Source: Euphrasia confusa (taxonomy: Eukaryota; Streptophyta; Magnoliopsida; Lamiales; Orobanchaceae). From it: a stretch of 64,000 nucleotides of DNA. Where the stretch lies: the NCBI GenBank assembly GCA_954870475.1, contig OX940956.1:15010844-15074843 (forward strand), given 5' to 3'. Made by a program: the position numbers and the translations under genes. The notes under the pieces are model-generated. The model did no database searches. It saw only the letters and a program-made list of their open reading frames with translations, and was not told the origin of the DNA. Positions within the stretch are counted from its first letter, which is position 1, and every line of letters starts with the position of its first letter. This document shows, piece after piece, positions 19,261 to 30,648 of the stretch.

Positions 19261-21702
19261 TAAGGTCTAGTCATTTCCTCCAAACTCCCGGTTCCCATAC
19301 TCATCACGTGCTTAAGGTGTACTTCCGAGAAGTACTATGTGAATGAGCACTCTAGGTTGCCGCTCTGAAGTTATCTTGGTGACTACTACGTCGTCTCCCT
19401 GACGATGACTCGTATCAGGTGGTACTTGCTCTATGTGTTATCATCACTTTTAGACTTATGACTTCTTCCAGTTTATCATGCACCGCTATAAAATAGCCTT
19501 TGATAAACTAAGAGTCATTTCCAAGTCTTAGAGGTTATCCCGGAACCTAACCAAAACTTCCGCTGCCTCTGAGGCTGCTATTCGGTTATGAGAGAGTCCG
19601 AAAAGCATCCTGCTTATCACTCTTTCATATTAAAGGTTCCACCTTTTAAAAAAGTGATCACATAGCCTGATATCGACTTACACTGGTCCTTCTCTGATTT
19701 GAAATCTGAGAATATGTAATCTAAGAAAAATTCGTCTCGAATACTTCTTATCCAGATTACTTTGATATCCTCCCACTACGCTAACCGCATAGTTGATATC
19801 AGGTTCTTGTTTTCTAACATTGCATTCAAGCTTTCCACACGAGGTGTAGGAAACTGCTTAGTATCATCTATCTCCTTAATGTGTTTAAAACACATGACCT
19901 TAGATAGATATACATATTCTGTCTCTGAAGGGCAACGACCTTTCTCAGAATTATGCTTGTTAGAATAAACCATAATCGTATAAGATATTCAGGAGAAGTA
20001 CAATGTTCTTATCCCTAGATCATAAGATCTCAAGAACATGCTCTAACTTCTACTTAATCTTATATCCCGATTTATTTAGACAACCATTATTTTATGCCTG
20101 ATAATATCTTTACATTGTTTCCAATGATAAAATACTATCTACATAAAATCTCCGAGAAACACCACTTTGTTTCCATTACGTCTCCAATACACCTATCGTC
20201 TCTGCCTTTTGATGAATCCATCGAATGGATTATCTCATCAATTCGCAAGTTCCACGATTCACAGCTTTGTAACCATCCATAACTGGATTTACTAAGCTCG
20301 TACTCTAAATGATCTAGCCTCTTAACAATAATCCTTATTGTTTTCCAAGCAGGCTCATTTAGATCCAGTACTGCCTTTATGCAGAGCTAGGGATCGATTT
20401 CATGTTTACTAGATCCAGAGTCCGAACTCCTCTAGTCTTATGAATATCTACGGTTGTTCAACAACCTCCCACTGCAATGGCGTCCCGGTGTATAACAGTA
20501 ATAACAATAGGTGCAGTGTGTGGTGTACTTCTACTCGGCTTGGCTGGTTCCCAGTCTTTTGTCCTTTTTCTCATTCCAAGGTATTAATTCAGTTCAGGCT
20601 TTGTGGTTCATCTAATAGTCTTCCTCTATGAACCGAACGAAAGTTCTTCTGGTTCATAGTACTATAGAACACACAATACTTTGTTCACCTAGGATATCCT
20701 ACAATCACACAGAATGTGTTATTGTCTCCAGAAACATCCATAGAACATAGGTAGTTCCGAACAACTTGTTCTCTTTTACTTTTAGATTTCCATTTCTTAC
20801 TTACAACGCACCATCTCTACACGTAAGTGTATGGCGCGGCCCTTTGAGATTGAATCCCAATCTTTGATTATGCTATGTGTTATTTAGATAGGCGATGGCC
20901 TCCGCGACCGAGTCGCAGGCTTCTAATGGATATACTTTAATGGTTCCCCATAATAGCTTTGTGTCCATTGACTAGTCAAAACACTTTGCTTTTATGGAAC
21001 ATTTAAGTACTCTAATCCATTGGAGTATTCTTGAAAAAAAAGAACTACTCGTGCCTTTCTAATTCACACATGTGTCTGCATATTTAATCATTTCTAATAC
21101 TTGTTCGAATTCTATCCTTTATGAAGAAAGGTTTGCTTAGATGTATTATCCTCCAAATTCAATTCTCAGGTCGGAAGGTCCATTCCTTCAACTATAATTG
21201 ATCAAATCAATTTCGACCTTTTGAATCTTATTTGAAAAATACTACTAAGTACAAGAATTCACAAGTATAATGATTTAATAAAGAATCTAATCAAGTAAAA
21301 CAAATTATAGAACGGTTTGTTGCATCGTGGTAGACTTAGGATCTATCATTCATATATTGCTATCTAATGTACCAGAATAGATAATGCCATCATTTCTTAT
21401 CAAAATCATCCAATGATTAAAGAAATAAAATATCCATTCATAAATAGAAATCCAGAACAAAACGTTCTTTCTAAATTAGAGGGTACATAATGCAATAATC
21501 TTGAAATGAAATCCTATTTAACTACTAAAGCAGATAAATGTCTTCCACCGCAACAGCTGCCTCCTCTACAGCTTTTGCCCGTGTAGACTCGAACTCTCCT
21601 TCTCTAAGTCGCCGGGTTTTCTGGAACCCCTGCATTCAAAATGCACATACCGTCAGTGGTTCCATATCTACACACCAGAATTCTGGTAGATAATACCGCT
21701 GA
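19261..21702 (-). pseudogene. C(-) decayed pol remnant
   Basis: About 2.4 kb with no long frame, yet recognisable as an eroded derivative of D pol. Examples are the RNase H stretch corresponding to ATCAGGCTATGTGT and the integrase tail corresponding to GGGAGGTTGTTGAACAACC. C(+) has the same decayed arrangement at 59406-61896. The decay therefore predates the spread of the family, and both copies must have moved with enzymes supplied in trans. Short frames on either strand here are not genes. Confidence 0.82.
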
Positions 21703-22521
21703 CTATGTTTTTACGACTAAAGAAAAATTCGTACCTCTGAGAGGACATTCAGACTTCCAGTGTCCAGACTTGTTGCATCGGAAGCACTTGCCCCTTGGCT
21801 TTGCAGCCCCCACTCGTGGTACAGTCCTCTTGACACCACTGGGTTTCCCGGCTTGCTTCCTCCTCTTGCCCCTACCTCCACCAGGCTTAAAGCCTTTGGA
21901 CTTGGTAGCTACAAGCGCTTGAGACTTGCCCTTCTTGTAGATCCCCTCTGCCGCCTTCAGTTCAGTCAGGAGTTGCGCAAGAGTATAAGATAGTTTACCC
22001 ATATTATAGCTCATACGAAACTGCTCAAACTTAGGGGTCAGAGACTGGAGTATGATGTCGACTTGCGTCTCACCATCAATAGAAGCTCCTAGGACCTCAA
22101 GTTCATTCAAAAAACTCATCATCTTGAGAACGTGCTCCTCTACGGGCGTTCCTTCAGACTGAGTAGTCGACATGAGGACTCTCATGGCTTCTTGCCTCGC
22201 CGCACGATCTTGCTCCCCAAACATCTCCTTGAGGTTAAACATCATATCATAGGCAGTGTCCATTGACTCATGTTGGGTTTGGAGTACATTTGACATGGAA
22301 GCCAAAATATAACACCTAGCCATTTCATCAGCCTTTTTCCACTTCCGATATTCCAGTTTTTCCTCATCAGTTGAGGCAGCCGTGGGCTCAGCAGGGCATA
22401 CTTCATGGAGTACAAACTTGTACTCCTCCGAAGTCAGGACAATGTCTAAATTTCTCTTCCAATCAATATAGTTGGTGCCAGTGAGCTTATGCTCCTTGAG
22501 TATCATAGAAAGTGGGTTCAT
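21703..22521 (-). CDS. gag: C(-) Gag, intact and free-standing
   Basis: 272-residue Angela/BARE-type Gag. It starts MNPLSMILKEHKLTGTNY at ATG 22521. It carries the capsid core (RCYILASMSNVLQTQHES, MRVLMSTTQSEGTPVEEH), a basic segment KGFKPGGGRGKRRKQ and one CCHC zinc knuckle CFRCNKSGHWKSEC. It would form the particle and bind RNA. It ends with TAG at 21705-21703, where D has TTG and reads on into protease, so one codon change makes it gag-only. No internal stop or frameshift is present, unlike everything else in this element, which hints at selection or recent exchange. Confidence 0.9.
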   Translation of the reverse strand: MNPLSMILKEHKLTGTNYIDWKRNLDIVLTSEEYKFVLHEVCPAEPTAASTDEEKLEYRKWKKADEMARCYILASMSNVLQTQHESMDTAYDMMFNLKEMFGEQDRAARQEAMRVLMSTTQSEGTPVEEHVLKMMSFLNELEVLGASIDGETQVDIILQSLTPKFEQFRMSYNMGKLSYTLAQLLTELKAAEGIYKKGKSQALVATKSKGFKPGGGRGKRRKQAGKPSGVKRTVPRVGAAKPRGKCFRCNKSGHWKSECPLRGTNFSLVVKT

Positions 22522-24661
22522 AGCTATTCTCTAAACCTATAAGCACATTTAAACAAACAATTAATTTAATATCCGATATTATCTCCCTTTAATAATATCA
22601 TTAAATCACTAATTACATCTAAAATCCCATCAGATAAGGCAAGCCACGATAGTGTGGACGTTTACCCATCCAAATGATTTAGCAATTAGATTTGCTTTGG
22701 TCGTACATCACTATAGCGTTACTTCGATGGGAAGAATACTATAGAGCGTACCTAAGTGTAAACCATTACTCAGTATCTAAGAAGATTTTTGGGACTCGCA
22801 TATTACCGCAAGCCACGATAGTGTGGACGTTTACGTTAACACACGATCCTATACTTTCTTCTATAACTGTCTACATCAATCGTTCTAAAATCCCATTCAG
22901 TGCAGCAAGCCACGATAGTGTGGACGTTTACTACACCAAAATATTTATACAATTGACATCCAATTACTTGAAGCATTCGATTTCGTAAATCAAGACGCGG
23001 GGAATCATAAGTGAAACTCGAAGTTTCTAACCAGTGATTCACCATGCGAACAACCCTATCTCTCATTAGATGAGGGAGCCGAGCAGACAATCGATCCATC
23101 TTAAAAGGATGGTACGAATGTCTCTAATTTGTGTCATCCACATGACCAAGTGGCTCTGGCTCCATTCCACTCCCCGGGGTGAGAATGAGTCGACTTGAAG
23201 TCAGTTTCAGAAAGACAAATTAGGCATTGTTTGATAAACTTAATCAATGTTTCTTGTAAAAGGAATTACAAGAATTCTCCTACAATGACACATCTATACG
23301 AACTTCAAAAGTCCATAAGAGTCACCAAGAGAACAGTAATGGAGACCATGGGAATGTTTCCATCCCCTCTCCCACTTAGCTTTTTATAACAAAGGGATAC
23401 GCTATCTAATGCATAATTAAACACATAAGCATGCATACAAGTAATAAAGCACATAGCACATAGTCAAAATAATGCTAGAAAAATTATTTTCCGACTATCA
23501 TGGCTTTATTCCATCTCCGTATGCTTCTTCTAGTCTTCAGTCTTCGTTTTTTAATGCTCCATGTGACGAGAATATTAATCCCAATATTTAAATCTATTTA
23601 TTTTTAATAAATCCAAAAGATACTCAATTCGAAAATTAAGTCAATCGAATAAATCAAAAATAAAATTAAATATTATTAATATTTTTATTTATTTATTTTC
23701 CCATCTAATTCTATTAAATCTCTAGAATAATCTATCCAAGTCAAACTTGAAATATTCTAGAAGATTTCTATAATAGAATAAGGAAATAAAATAAATTAGG
23801 ACTCTTCTACTTTCCAAGATTAATTAATTTCCATTACTATGAAAATTCCCATAAAATAGAAATAATCAATTAGGAAATAAATTATTCCTAAATTAATTAT
23901 TATTCCTTTCTAATTCTATTAAATCTCTAGGATCCTATTCCAAGCAGAACTCGGAATACTCTAGAAGACTTCCATAATAGAATAAGGAATAAAATTAATA
24001 TTAATTAATTCTTTTCCTAATCCATGAGAATTCCCAAAAATAGGAAAAACTCAAATAGGAAAAACGAATTAATTAGGAAAGCGAATCTAGGTAGGAGTAG
24101 CACGGGATGGGAGTTCCCGCACCACCCCACCATCATCGGCCGACCCCCGCGGAGGAGCACCGCCGCCCAGCCCAGCCACCAGCCGCCGCCGTCGCCGGCG
24201 GCAGCCCTAGCCGAGGGCGATCGGCCCCCTCACCTAGGGTCGATCGATTGGGGTCGATCAAGGGGTTTGATCGATCCCAGTCCTTTCGTCCTCTTCGTCT
24301 TCTTCGTCACACGCGTTCTCCGGCGGTCATCTCGGCATCGATCCAACGTAAATAAATTACAAGAAATAAATTCACAATTCCGGTATCGATTCTATACATG
24401 AAATCGACCCTATACATTTTCCGGAAAACATAGAACAATAATAATAAATCTAAATTCGGTCAACCCCCGAATTTTTACTATTACAAGCATTCATCCACAC
24501 AAAACGAATCTCGACATGTCCGAGAGTTTAATAAACGAACAATCATGGTAAATTAAATAGCAATTAATTAAACCAATAATTAACAATTAATTAAACCATG
24601 ATAGTCGGAATCCCTGCAAGGTAGAACACAATTGAATACATACATGAACACGAAACCAAAC
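22522..24661 (-). other. C(-) 5' leader with triple 27-nt motif
   Basis: About 2.1 kb between the primer site and gag, a length known for BARE/Angela elements. A 27-nt motif with core CACTATCGTGGCTTGC is present three times on the element strand (22905-22931, 22808-22834, 22639-22665) at 97- and 169-nt spacing. The same arrangement is in D and C(+). Small frames in the leader are not well supported as genes. Confidence 0.75.
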
Positions 24662-24673
24662 GCTCTGATACCA
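24662..24673 (-). other. C(-) tRNA primer-binding site
   Basis: The reverse complement is TGGTATCAGAGC, the standard plant Copia site complementary to the 3' end of initiator tRNA-Met. It lies two bases from the LTR end at 24676. It contrasts with elements A and B, which lack it. Confidence 0.9.
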
Positions 24674-24675
24674 AT

Positions 24676-26468
24676 TGCTGGGTTTCGATGTCCCGGGGTA
24701 TCAAAATTGCGGAACCGATAACCCCGAACGAAATCCCGTCGCCGGAAACTGGATCCCCGACTCATCAGCAGAAGTCCGACCTTTGGAGACTACGCGCCCG
24801 AAGACACGCAGCCCGCCCCCAGCCGATTTTCTCCCGCGAGTCGGATCCACGAACGCGAACCAAACAAACGGAGCCGGGCTCGACCCGAGCATCGCCGCGG
24901 GATAAACCCGCGGCTAAACCCTAGCCGAGCCCCCGTCGGGGCTCGCGATCGATCGATCGCGTGGGGCTGCCCAGCAGCCCCCGGCGGTGAGTCCGGCGAC
25001 TCACCGCCATCACCGGAGGTGGGGGGAGCCACCAGCCGCGGCGCCAGCCCGCGGCGGTTCCCCCCGGCGATCGAGCTAGGGCTCGATCGCCCCCAGCCGC
25101 GGCGTCCAGCCGCGGCTTCTCCTTGGTGCGCGCCGGCGGTCGAAGCCCTAGGCTCGACCGCCACCCCCTCGGCTCCCAGCCGAGGGCTTTCCTCGATCCC
25201 GACGGGGATCTCTAGACCGCCGGCGGTCCGGTGGTCTTCGACCACCACCGCGCGGTCTATCCCCGTCCCCGGGTTCGTCGTTTTTCCCGGATCTTGTGTT
25301 CATGCATGTATCACAATTAAATCACATAAATTCACACGAAGGAGTTTATGATTGTACCTTTGATTCGTTGTGCGGAGAAACAAAATCAAGTTGAAGACCC
25401 TTGGATCTTCCCACGTATTCCTTGCACTTCGTTCGAACGTCGGGTGGGCGACGATCTATCGAACTCCTATGGATCTCCTTCAACTCTCTAGAATATCAAG
25501 TATGATAATCTTGTCTTATGATTTATGAAGGCCATGTAGTGCTTTTATAGGCTACGTAGGGGATCTAAAGGAGGTGGAATATTGGGCTTCCAATATTGAA
25601 GATTAAATTGAGCCCACTGCCCAAGTCCATTAATCCTTATCAATATTAATTAATTTATTTTCCACTATATAAATTAATTGCACTCCCAATATTAAACCAT
25701 ATTATTTCAAATAATATTTCTCCGGTAGTATTTATTTATTCCGTGTATTTAAGATTTAAATATCCATGAATAAAATTAATTTATTGCTAATTAATTTATT
25801 CATCTCTTTAATCCGAGACTAGTACCATTCAACCTTAATTATTGTGCGGAACGAATCCACTCATGAGGTTTACACAATAATTCCTTATGAACTCATCTCG
25901 GGGATATTATCAACCCTTACGGGATACACTGTCCGGTCAATTATTCACGGCATGGTATATATAAAATATAGTGACCCAACTTAACCGGAAATTAACCCAA
26001 TAATAAAATCGGTTAATTCCTTTGGTAAATCAAAGTTACTTATATTAAATATATACACCCGCAATAATATCGGAGATTAAGAATAAAATACACTGAGTCT
26101 CGAATCGATTATCGCCGGCAATCCTAATCGATGAGTCTCAACGATCCGCTCAATACACCAAGTGTACAAGTGTGATAAAATAATTAAGATAAATTATTTT
26201 CTCTCTCACACAACGACTATACTGATGGATTGGTCCGTGTCCATCTAGGTCGTGAGCAACTGTTTGATTAAATACGAGTAACCGATAGTATGATCTTCTG
26301 TGCGCCCATGCTTGCACCATACTAACTACAACGTATAAAATCCAGGACTATGATTTGCATATATTTAATTATAAATAATTAAACGCAAATAATTGTTTAT
26401 TAATTTAATAGATTAAATGCTATGATCGGGAGTTTACCGTTACTTAAATCTAGACATTAAGTACATAA
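24676..26468 (-). repeat. C(-) 5' LTR lacking its outer 8 bp
   Basis: 1793 bp. It matches the 3' LTR (1801 bp) throughout but stops after GTACATAA, missing the terminal CTCCAACA as read on the plus strand. Element B sequence for NGVAERKNRTL follows directly. TATAAAA complement is at 25543-25549. The hairpin array is repeated here, and the arm pair 25166-25186 is perfect where the other LTR has one mismatch. Confidence 0.92.
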
Positions 26469-27409
26469 TGGAGTAGCTGAACGTAAAAACAGAACATTAA
26501 AAGAAATGATGAATGCGATGCTTTTAAGTTCTGGTCTTTCAGACGATATGTGGGGGGAAGCGATTTTATCAGCTTGTCATATTTTTAATCGTGTTCCACA
26601 TAAGAAAATTGATAAGACACCCTATGAGATTTGGAAAGGGTATCCTCCTAACTTGAGTTATCTGAAAGTATGGGGATGTTTAGCTAAAGTGGGGCTGCCT
26701 GATTTCAGGAGACCAACTATTGGACCTAGAACCTATGATTGTGTGTTCATAGGCTACGCAGAGAACAGTTCAGCTTATAGATTTATGTCTTTAAGTGATC
26801 GTTCTATATCAGAAGCTAGAGACGCCGAATTTTTTGAGAGTACTTTTCCTCTTAAAAAGGCTGATGCTTCTTTAACTAGTGTATCAGTTGAGACTGGTAC
26901 ACCAATGGTCAGTTCATTATCTACCAGTGGTAGCACCTCTACTCAGACGACTGTTGAGCGTAGAAGGAGTAAGAGGGCTAGGCACGCAAAGAACTTTGGT
27001 GATGATTTTATCACCTTTCTTTCGGAATATACGTCCAGTATGTGTGCTAGTGATGAGTTCGTATCCGCTTATATAATAGAAGATGATCCAAAAACGTATA
27101 GCGAGGCTATGAGGTCTATTGACGCTAATTTTTGGAAAGATGCTATTAAAAGCGAACTCGATTCTATAGTTTTGAATCAGACATGGGAGTTATCTGATTT
27201 TCCCAAAGGCACTAAACCCATTAGCAGTAAATGGATTTTTAAAAAGAAAATGAGGCCTAATGGCACAATAGAACGATTTAAAGCTAGACTCGTTGTAAGA
27301 GGATTTACTCAAAAGAAAGATATCGATTATTCCGATACATACTCTCCTGTGACTAAAATAGCAACAATCAGAACTCTTATTGCTATAGCTGCCATTCATA
27401 ATCTCGTGG
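26469..27409 (+). pseudogene. pol: Element B integrase C-terminus and RT N-terminus
   Basis: The frame resumes at GVAERKNRTLKEMM, the end of the integrase catalytic core, and continues through the integrase C-terminal region (GCLAKVGLPDF, FIGYAENSSAYRF), a Ser/Thr-rich linker, and the start of RT (KWIFKKKMRPNGTIERFKA, ARLVVRGFTQKKD). The integrase zinc domain and the first two catalytic Asp are missing, about 160 codons by comparison with A. At 27409 the D solo LTR interrupts the RT. The reading frame is otherwise open. Confidence 0.9.
27405..27409. repeat. Target duplication of the D insertion (left)
   Basis: CGTGG is repeated at 29074-29078 on the right. The same CGTGG followed by the same B sequence recurs at 40318 and 51600, after the other D 3' LTRs. 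All four therefore derive from one insertion event. Confidence 0.9.
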
Positions 27410-29073
27410 TGTTGGAGTAGTATACTTAATGTCTAGATTTGAGTATTCTGAACTCCTTGTACACTATCATTTATCTATTGAAATAAACATTCATTTGCTT
27501 TTTAATTAATTGTTAATTAAATATATGCAAATTATAGTCCTAGATTATATACGTTGTAGTTAGTATGGTGTGTGCCGTCACACAGAAGATCATACTATCG
27601 GTTACTCGTATTTAATCGAACAGTTGCTCACGACCTAGATGGACACGGACCAAGCCATCGGTATAGTCGTTGTGTGAGAGAGAAAATAATTTGTCTTAAT
27701 TATTTTATCACACTTGTACACTTGGTGTATTGAGCGGATCGCTTGAAACTTATCAATTAGGATTGCTCTGTGATAATTGATTTAAGTCTCGGAGTATTTT
27801 ATTCTTAATCCCTGAAACAATTGCGGGTGTGTGTATTTAATATAAGTGACTTTGATTTTCCAAAGGAATTAACCGATTTAATTATTGGGTTAATTACCGG
27901 TTGAGTTGGGTCACTATATTTTATATATGACATGCCGTGAATTCTTGAAGGGACAGTGTATCCCGGAAGGGTTGATAATATCCCCGAGATGAGCTCATAA
28001 GGATTTATTATGTAAACCTCGCGAGTGGATTTGTTCCCGCATAATAAATAAGGTTGAGTGGTACTATTCTCGGATATAAGAGATGAATAAATTTATTAAG
28101 CAATAAATAAATTTTATTAATGGATATTTAAATCTTAAATACACGGAATAAATAATACTAACCGGAGAAATATTATTCGATATAATATGGGTAAATATTG
28201 GGAGTGCAATTTTATTTATATAGTGGAAAATAAATAAAATTAATATTGATAAGGATTAATAGATTTGGGCTGGGCTCAATTTAATCTTCAATATTAGAAG
28301 CCCAATATTCCACCTCCTTTAGATCCCCTACGTAGCCTATAAAAGCACTACATGGCCTTCATAAATCATAAGACAAGAATATCATTATTTGATAGTTCTA
28401 GAGAGTTGAAGGAGATCCATAGGAGTTCGATAGATCGTCGCCCACCCGACGTTCGAACGGAGAGCAAGGAATACGTGGGAAGATTCAAAGGTGTTTGATT
28501 TCGTTTCTCCGAACAACGAATCGAAGGTATAATATCTAAACATCCTTGATATTATTTTGATTTGAATTTATTGAAAATACCGTAGAACGAAGATCCGAAA
28601 GTCGAACCCGGATTAGACGAACGATCACGCGGTGGTGGCGAAGCCACCGGACCGCGGGGATCGCCCGCTAGGGTTTGGCGGCGCGCGGGAGGATCGACCC
28701 TCGACTGGGCCGAGGGCTTGCGATCGATCACGGGGATCGATCGCTGGGCACGGGCTGGTGCCGTGCCCGACCCCACCTGGACGGTGGGGACCTCCAGACG
28801 GCGGCGAGTCGCCGGACTCGCCGCGGGGGGGGGGGGGGGGGGGGGGGGGCTGCTGGGCAGCCCCGGCCGATCTGGGTGCGATCGGCGCGCGATCGCATGA
28901 ACCCCGCGCTCGCGGGGGTTCGGTCTGGGGGCAGCCGCGTGCCTTCGGGTGCGTGGTCTCCTCGGCTGGACTCCGGCGCGTTCGTCGGCGTTCGTGTGAT
29001 CTCCGGCGAAGGGTTTGATCGGGTTATTGGTTTTCGCATAATTTTTAATAGCCCGGGATATCAAATTCCAACA
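27410..29073 (+). mobile_element. Solo LTR of family D inserted in B RT
   Basis: 1664 bp, TGTTGGAG...TTCCAACA, flanked by CGTGG. It has a TATAAAA box at 28338-28344, an AT-rich U3 and a GC-rich R/U5 with hairpins and a run of 25 G (28825-28849). It probably arose by recombination between the two LTRs of a full D element at this site. Its sequence differs from the 3' LTRs of the other D copies at about a dozen positions, as expected if much of it is the former 5' LTR. Confidence 0.93.
28825..28849 (+). repeat. Poly-G tract (25 G) in the D LTR
   Basis: Uninterrupted G25 at the 5' arm of the hairpin GGGGCTGC-TGG-GCAGCCCC. Other copies are 40070-40093 (24), 51353-51375 (23), 32755-32770 (16), 44005-44020 (16) and 55281-55298 (18). 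It lies on the transcribed sense strand downstream of the TATA box. Confidence 0.9.
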
Positions 29074-30277
29074 CGTGGTTCATTAGATGGATGTCAAAAC
29101 CGCGTTTTTGAATGGAGAGCTAAAGGAAGAGATTTATATGACACAACCCGAGGGATTTGTTGTCAAGGGTCAAGAGCGTAAAGTGTGCAAGTTGAGAAAA
29201 TCACTCTACGGTCTAAAGCAAGCACCTAAACAGTGGTATGAAAAATTTAACAACACTTTGATAACAAATGGATATATCGTGAACAATTCCGATTCATGTG
29301 TATATTCAAAAGGGATAGGATCAGATTCTGTGATTATCTGCCTATATGTTGATGACATGCTAATAATTGGTAATAACTTGAGCGTGATAGTTCAAACCAA
29401 AGAGTTTTTGTCATCACAATTTGAGATGAAGGATTTAGGAGAAGCTGATGTGATTCTTGGAGTCAAAGTGATTAGAACTCCCAATGGAATCTCCTTAACT
29501 CAATCTCATTATGTTGAAAAAGTGTTGAAGAAGTTTAACTGCTTTGATGCATTGTGTAAGAATTTGGGTAAGAGTGTTTCCCAAGAAGAGTATGCTAAGA
29601 TTCTAGGAAGTGTTATGTTCCTTATGAACTGTACTCGACCAGACATAGCTTATGCTGTAAGTAGACTGAGTCGGTACACACATAGCCCCAGCGCTGAGCA
29701 CTGGACTGCTATAACTCGATTATTAAAGTATCTCAAAGGAACTACTGACCTTTGCTTCAATTATGGTATATATCCAGCGGTGCTGGAAGGATACTGTGAC
29801 GCGAATTGGGTATCTGGTAATGATGAGATATGTTCTACTAGTGGTTATGTATTCACCATGGGTGGTGGAGCTGTTTCCTGGAAGTCTAGTAAACAGACTT
29901 GCATAGCACGCTCTACTATGAAATCTGAGTTTATAGCTCTTGAGTTAGCAGGACAAGAGGCAGAATGGCTGAGAAACCTTATAGCCGATGTGCCTATTTG
30001 GGAAGGAAGGCAAACACCGATTTCACTTCATTGTGATTCTCAAGCATCTCTTGGTGTTGCTAAAAACAGTGTTTACAACGCCAAAAAGAGGCACCTTCGA
30101 ATACGGCACGCTGCAGTTAAACAACTCCTAGAGAATGGAGTGATTTCTTTAGACTACGTGAAGTCTGAAAGCAACCTGGCCGATCCTTTTACAAAGGGAC
30201 AATCAAGACGACTAGTTGCCGACACATCTAAAGGTATGGGGCTTAAGGCCTTGAATCAAGCTAGTAAGAAAGCCTGA
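29074..30277 (+). pseudogene. pol: Element B RT and RNase H (unit 1)
   Basis: After the target duplication the frame continues as MDVKTAFLNGELKEE, preceded by TAG at 29084-29086 where a Gln is expected. It contains RT SLYGLKQAPKQW and catalytic YVDDMLIIGN, then RNase H (GYCDANWVSGND, GGGAVSWKSSKQ, SNLADPFTKGQ), and ends at TGA 30275-30277. This copy reads through LTQSHYVEK, where the two later copies have a stop. It is the least damaged of the three tandem copies. Confidence 0.9.
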
Positions 30278-30648
30278 TAAAAACGTATGAGATAGTTGAG
30301 CGAAATATACTATCGAGACTAGTCAAATTATAACTGTGTGAGAGTTATGATAAAGCTTATGAGAAAGCTTCTGCCACGAGAGACAAGGTAAACGCAGTGT
30401 TTAAAGTAATGCGTTGCACTTGATCGCGGAACGATTACATTTTGAGGGCATGATATGTGTTGTGGGGGCTATCGACCGAAGTTCAATAAAAGGAATTCAA
30501 ATCGCAAGATATTCCTTTACTGTAAGTAGGTAGTTATCTCATGGCACTAAGACGACAATTCAAATCGAAAGATATTGACGTTTAAGTATTTACCCTCCTG
30601 TGCTTAGATGGTTTTGGGAGATGTTTTCCTTCACCCTTAGTGGGGGAT
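30278..30648 (+). other. Element B 3' untranslated region and polypurine tract (unit 1)
   Basis: About 370 bp with no frame of note, ending in AGTGGGGGAT before the 3' LTR. Copies follow pol in units 2 (41522-41892) and 3 (52804-53174). Confidence 0.75.

Larger units (their letters stand above)
17445..26468 (-). mobile_element. Angela/BARE-like element C(-), gag-only, reversed inside B
   Basis: Minus-strand element with 5' LTR 24676-26468, primer site 24662-24673, long leader, gag 22521-21703, decayed pol, polypurine tract and 3' LTR 17445-19245. The LTRs are ~1.8 kb and begin TGTTGGA, and the leader is about 2.1 kb. Both, with the Gag type, fit the Angela/BARE lineage of Copia. The two LTRs differ at about ten sites by eye. 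The outer 8 bp of the 5' LTR and part of B's integrase are deleted at 26468/26469, so no target duplication can be read. Confidence 0.92.

Noticed and set aside
20094..20631. 62-63-codon frames antisense to the C pol remnant, present in both C copies
   Set aside because: The copies are nearly identical DNA, so shared short frames are expected; no start context or domain supports them.
28552..29181. Pro/Arg/Gly-rich frames of 60-170 codons in D LTRs, repeated near 40000, 51200 and 55200
   Set aside because: They arise from the GC-rich hairpin and poly-G region of the LTR, are open on both strands, and some run into unrelated RT sequence.
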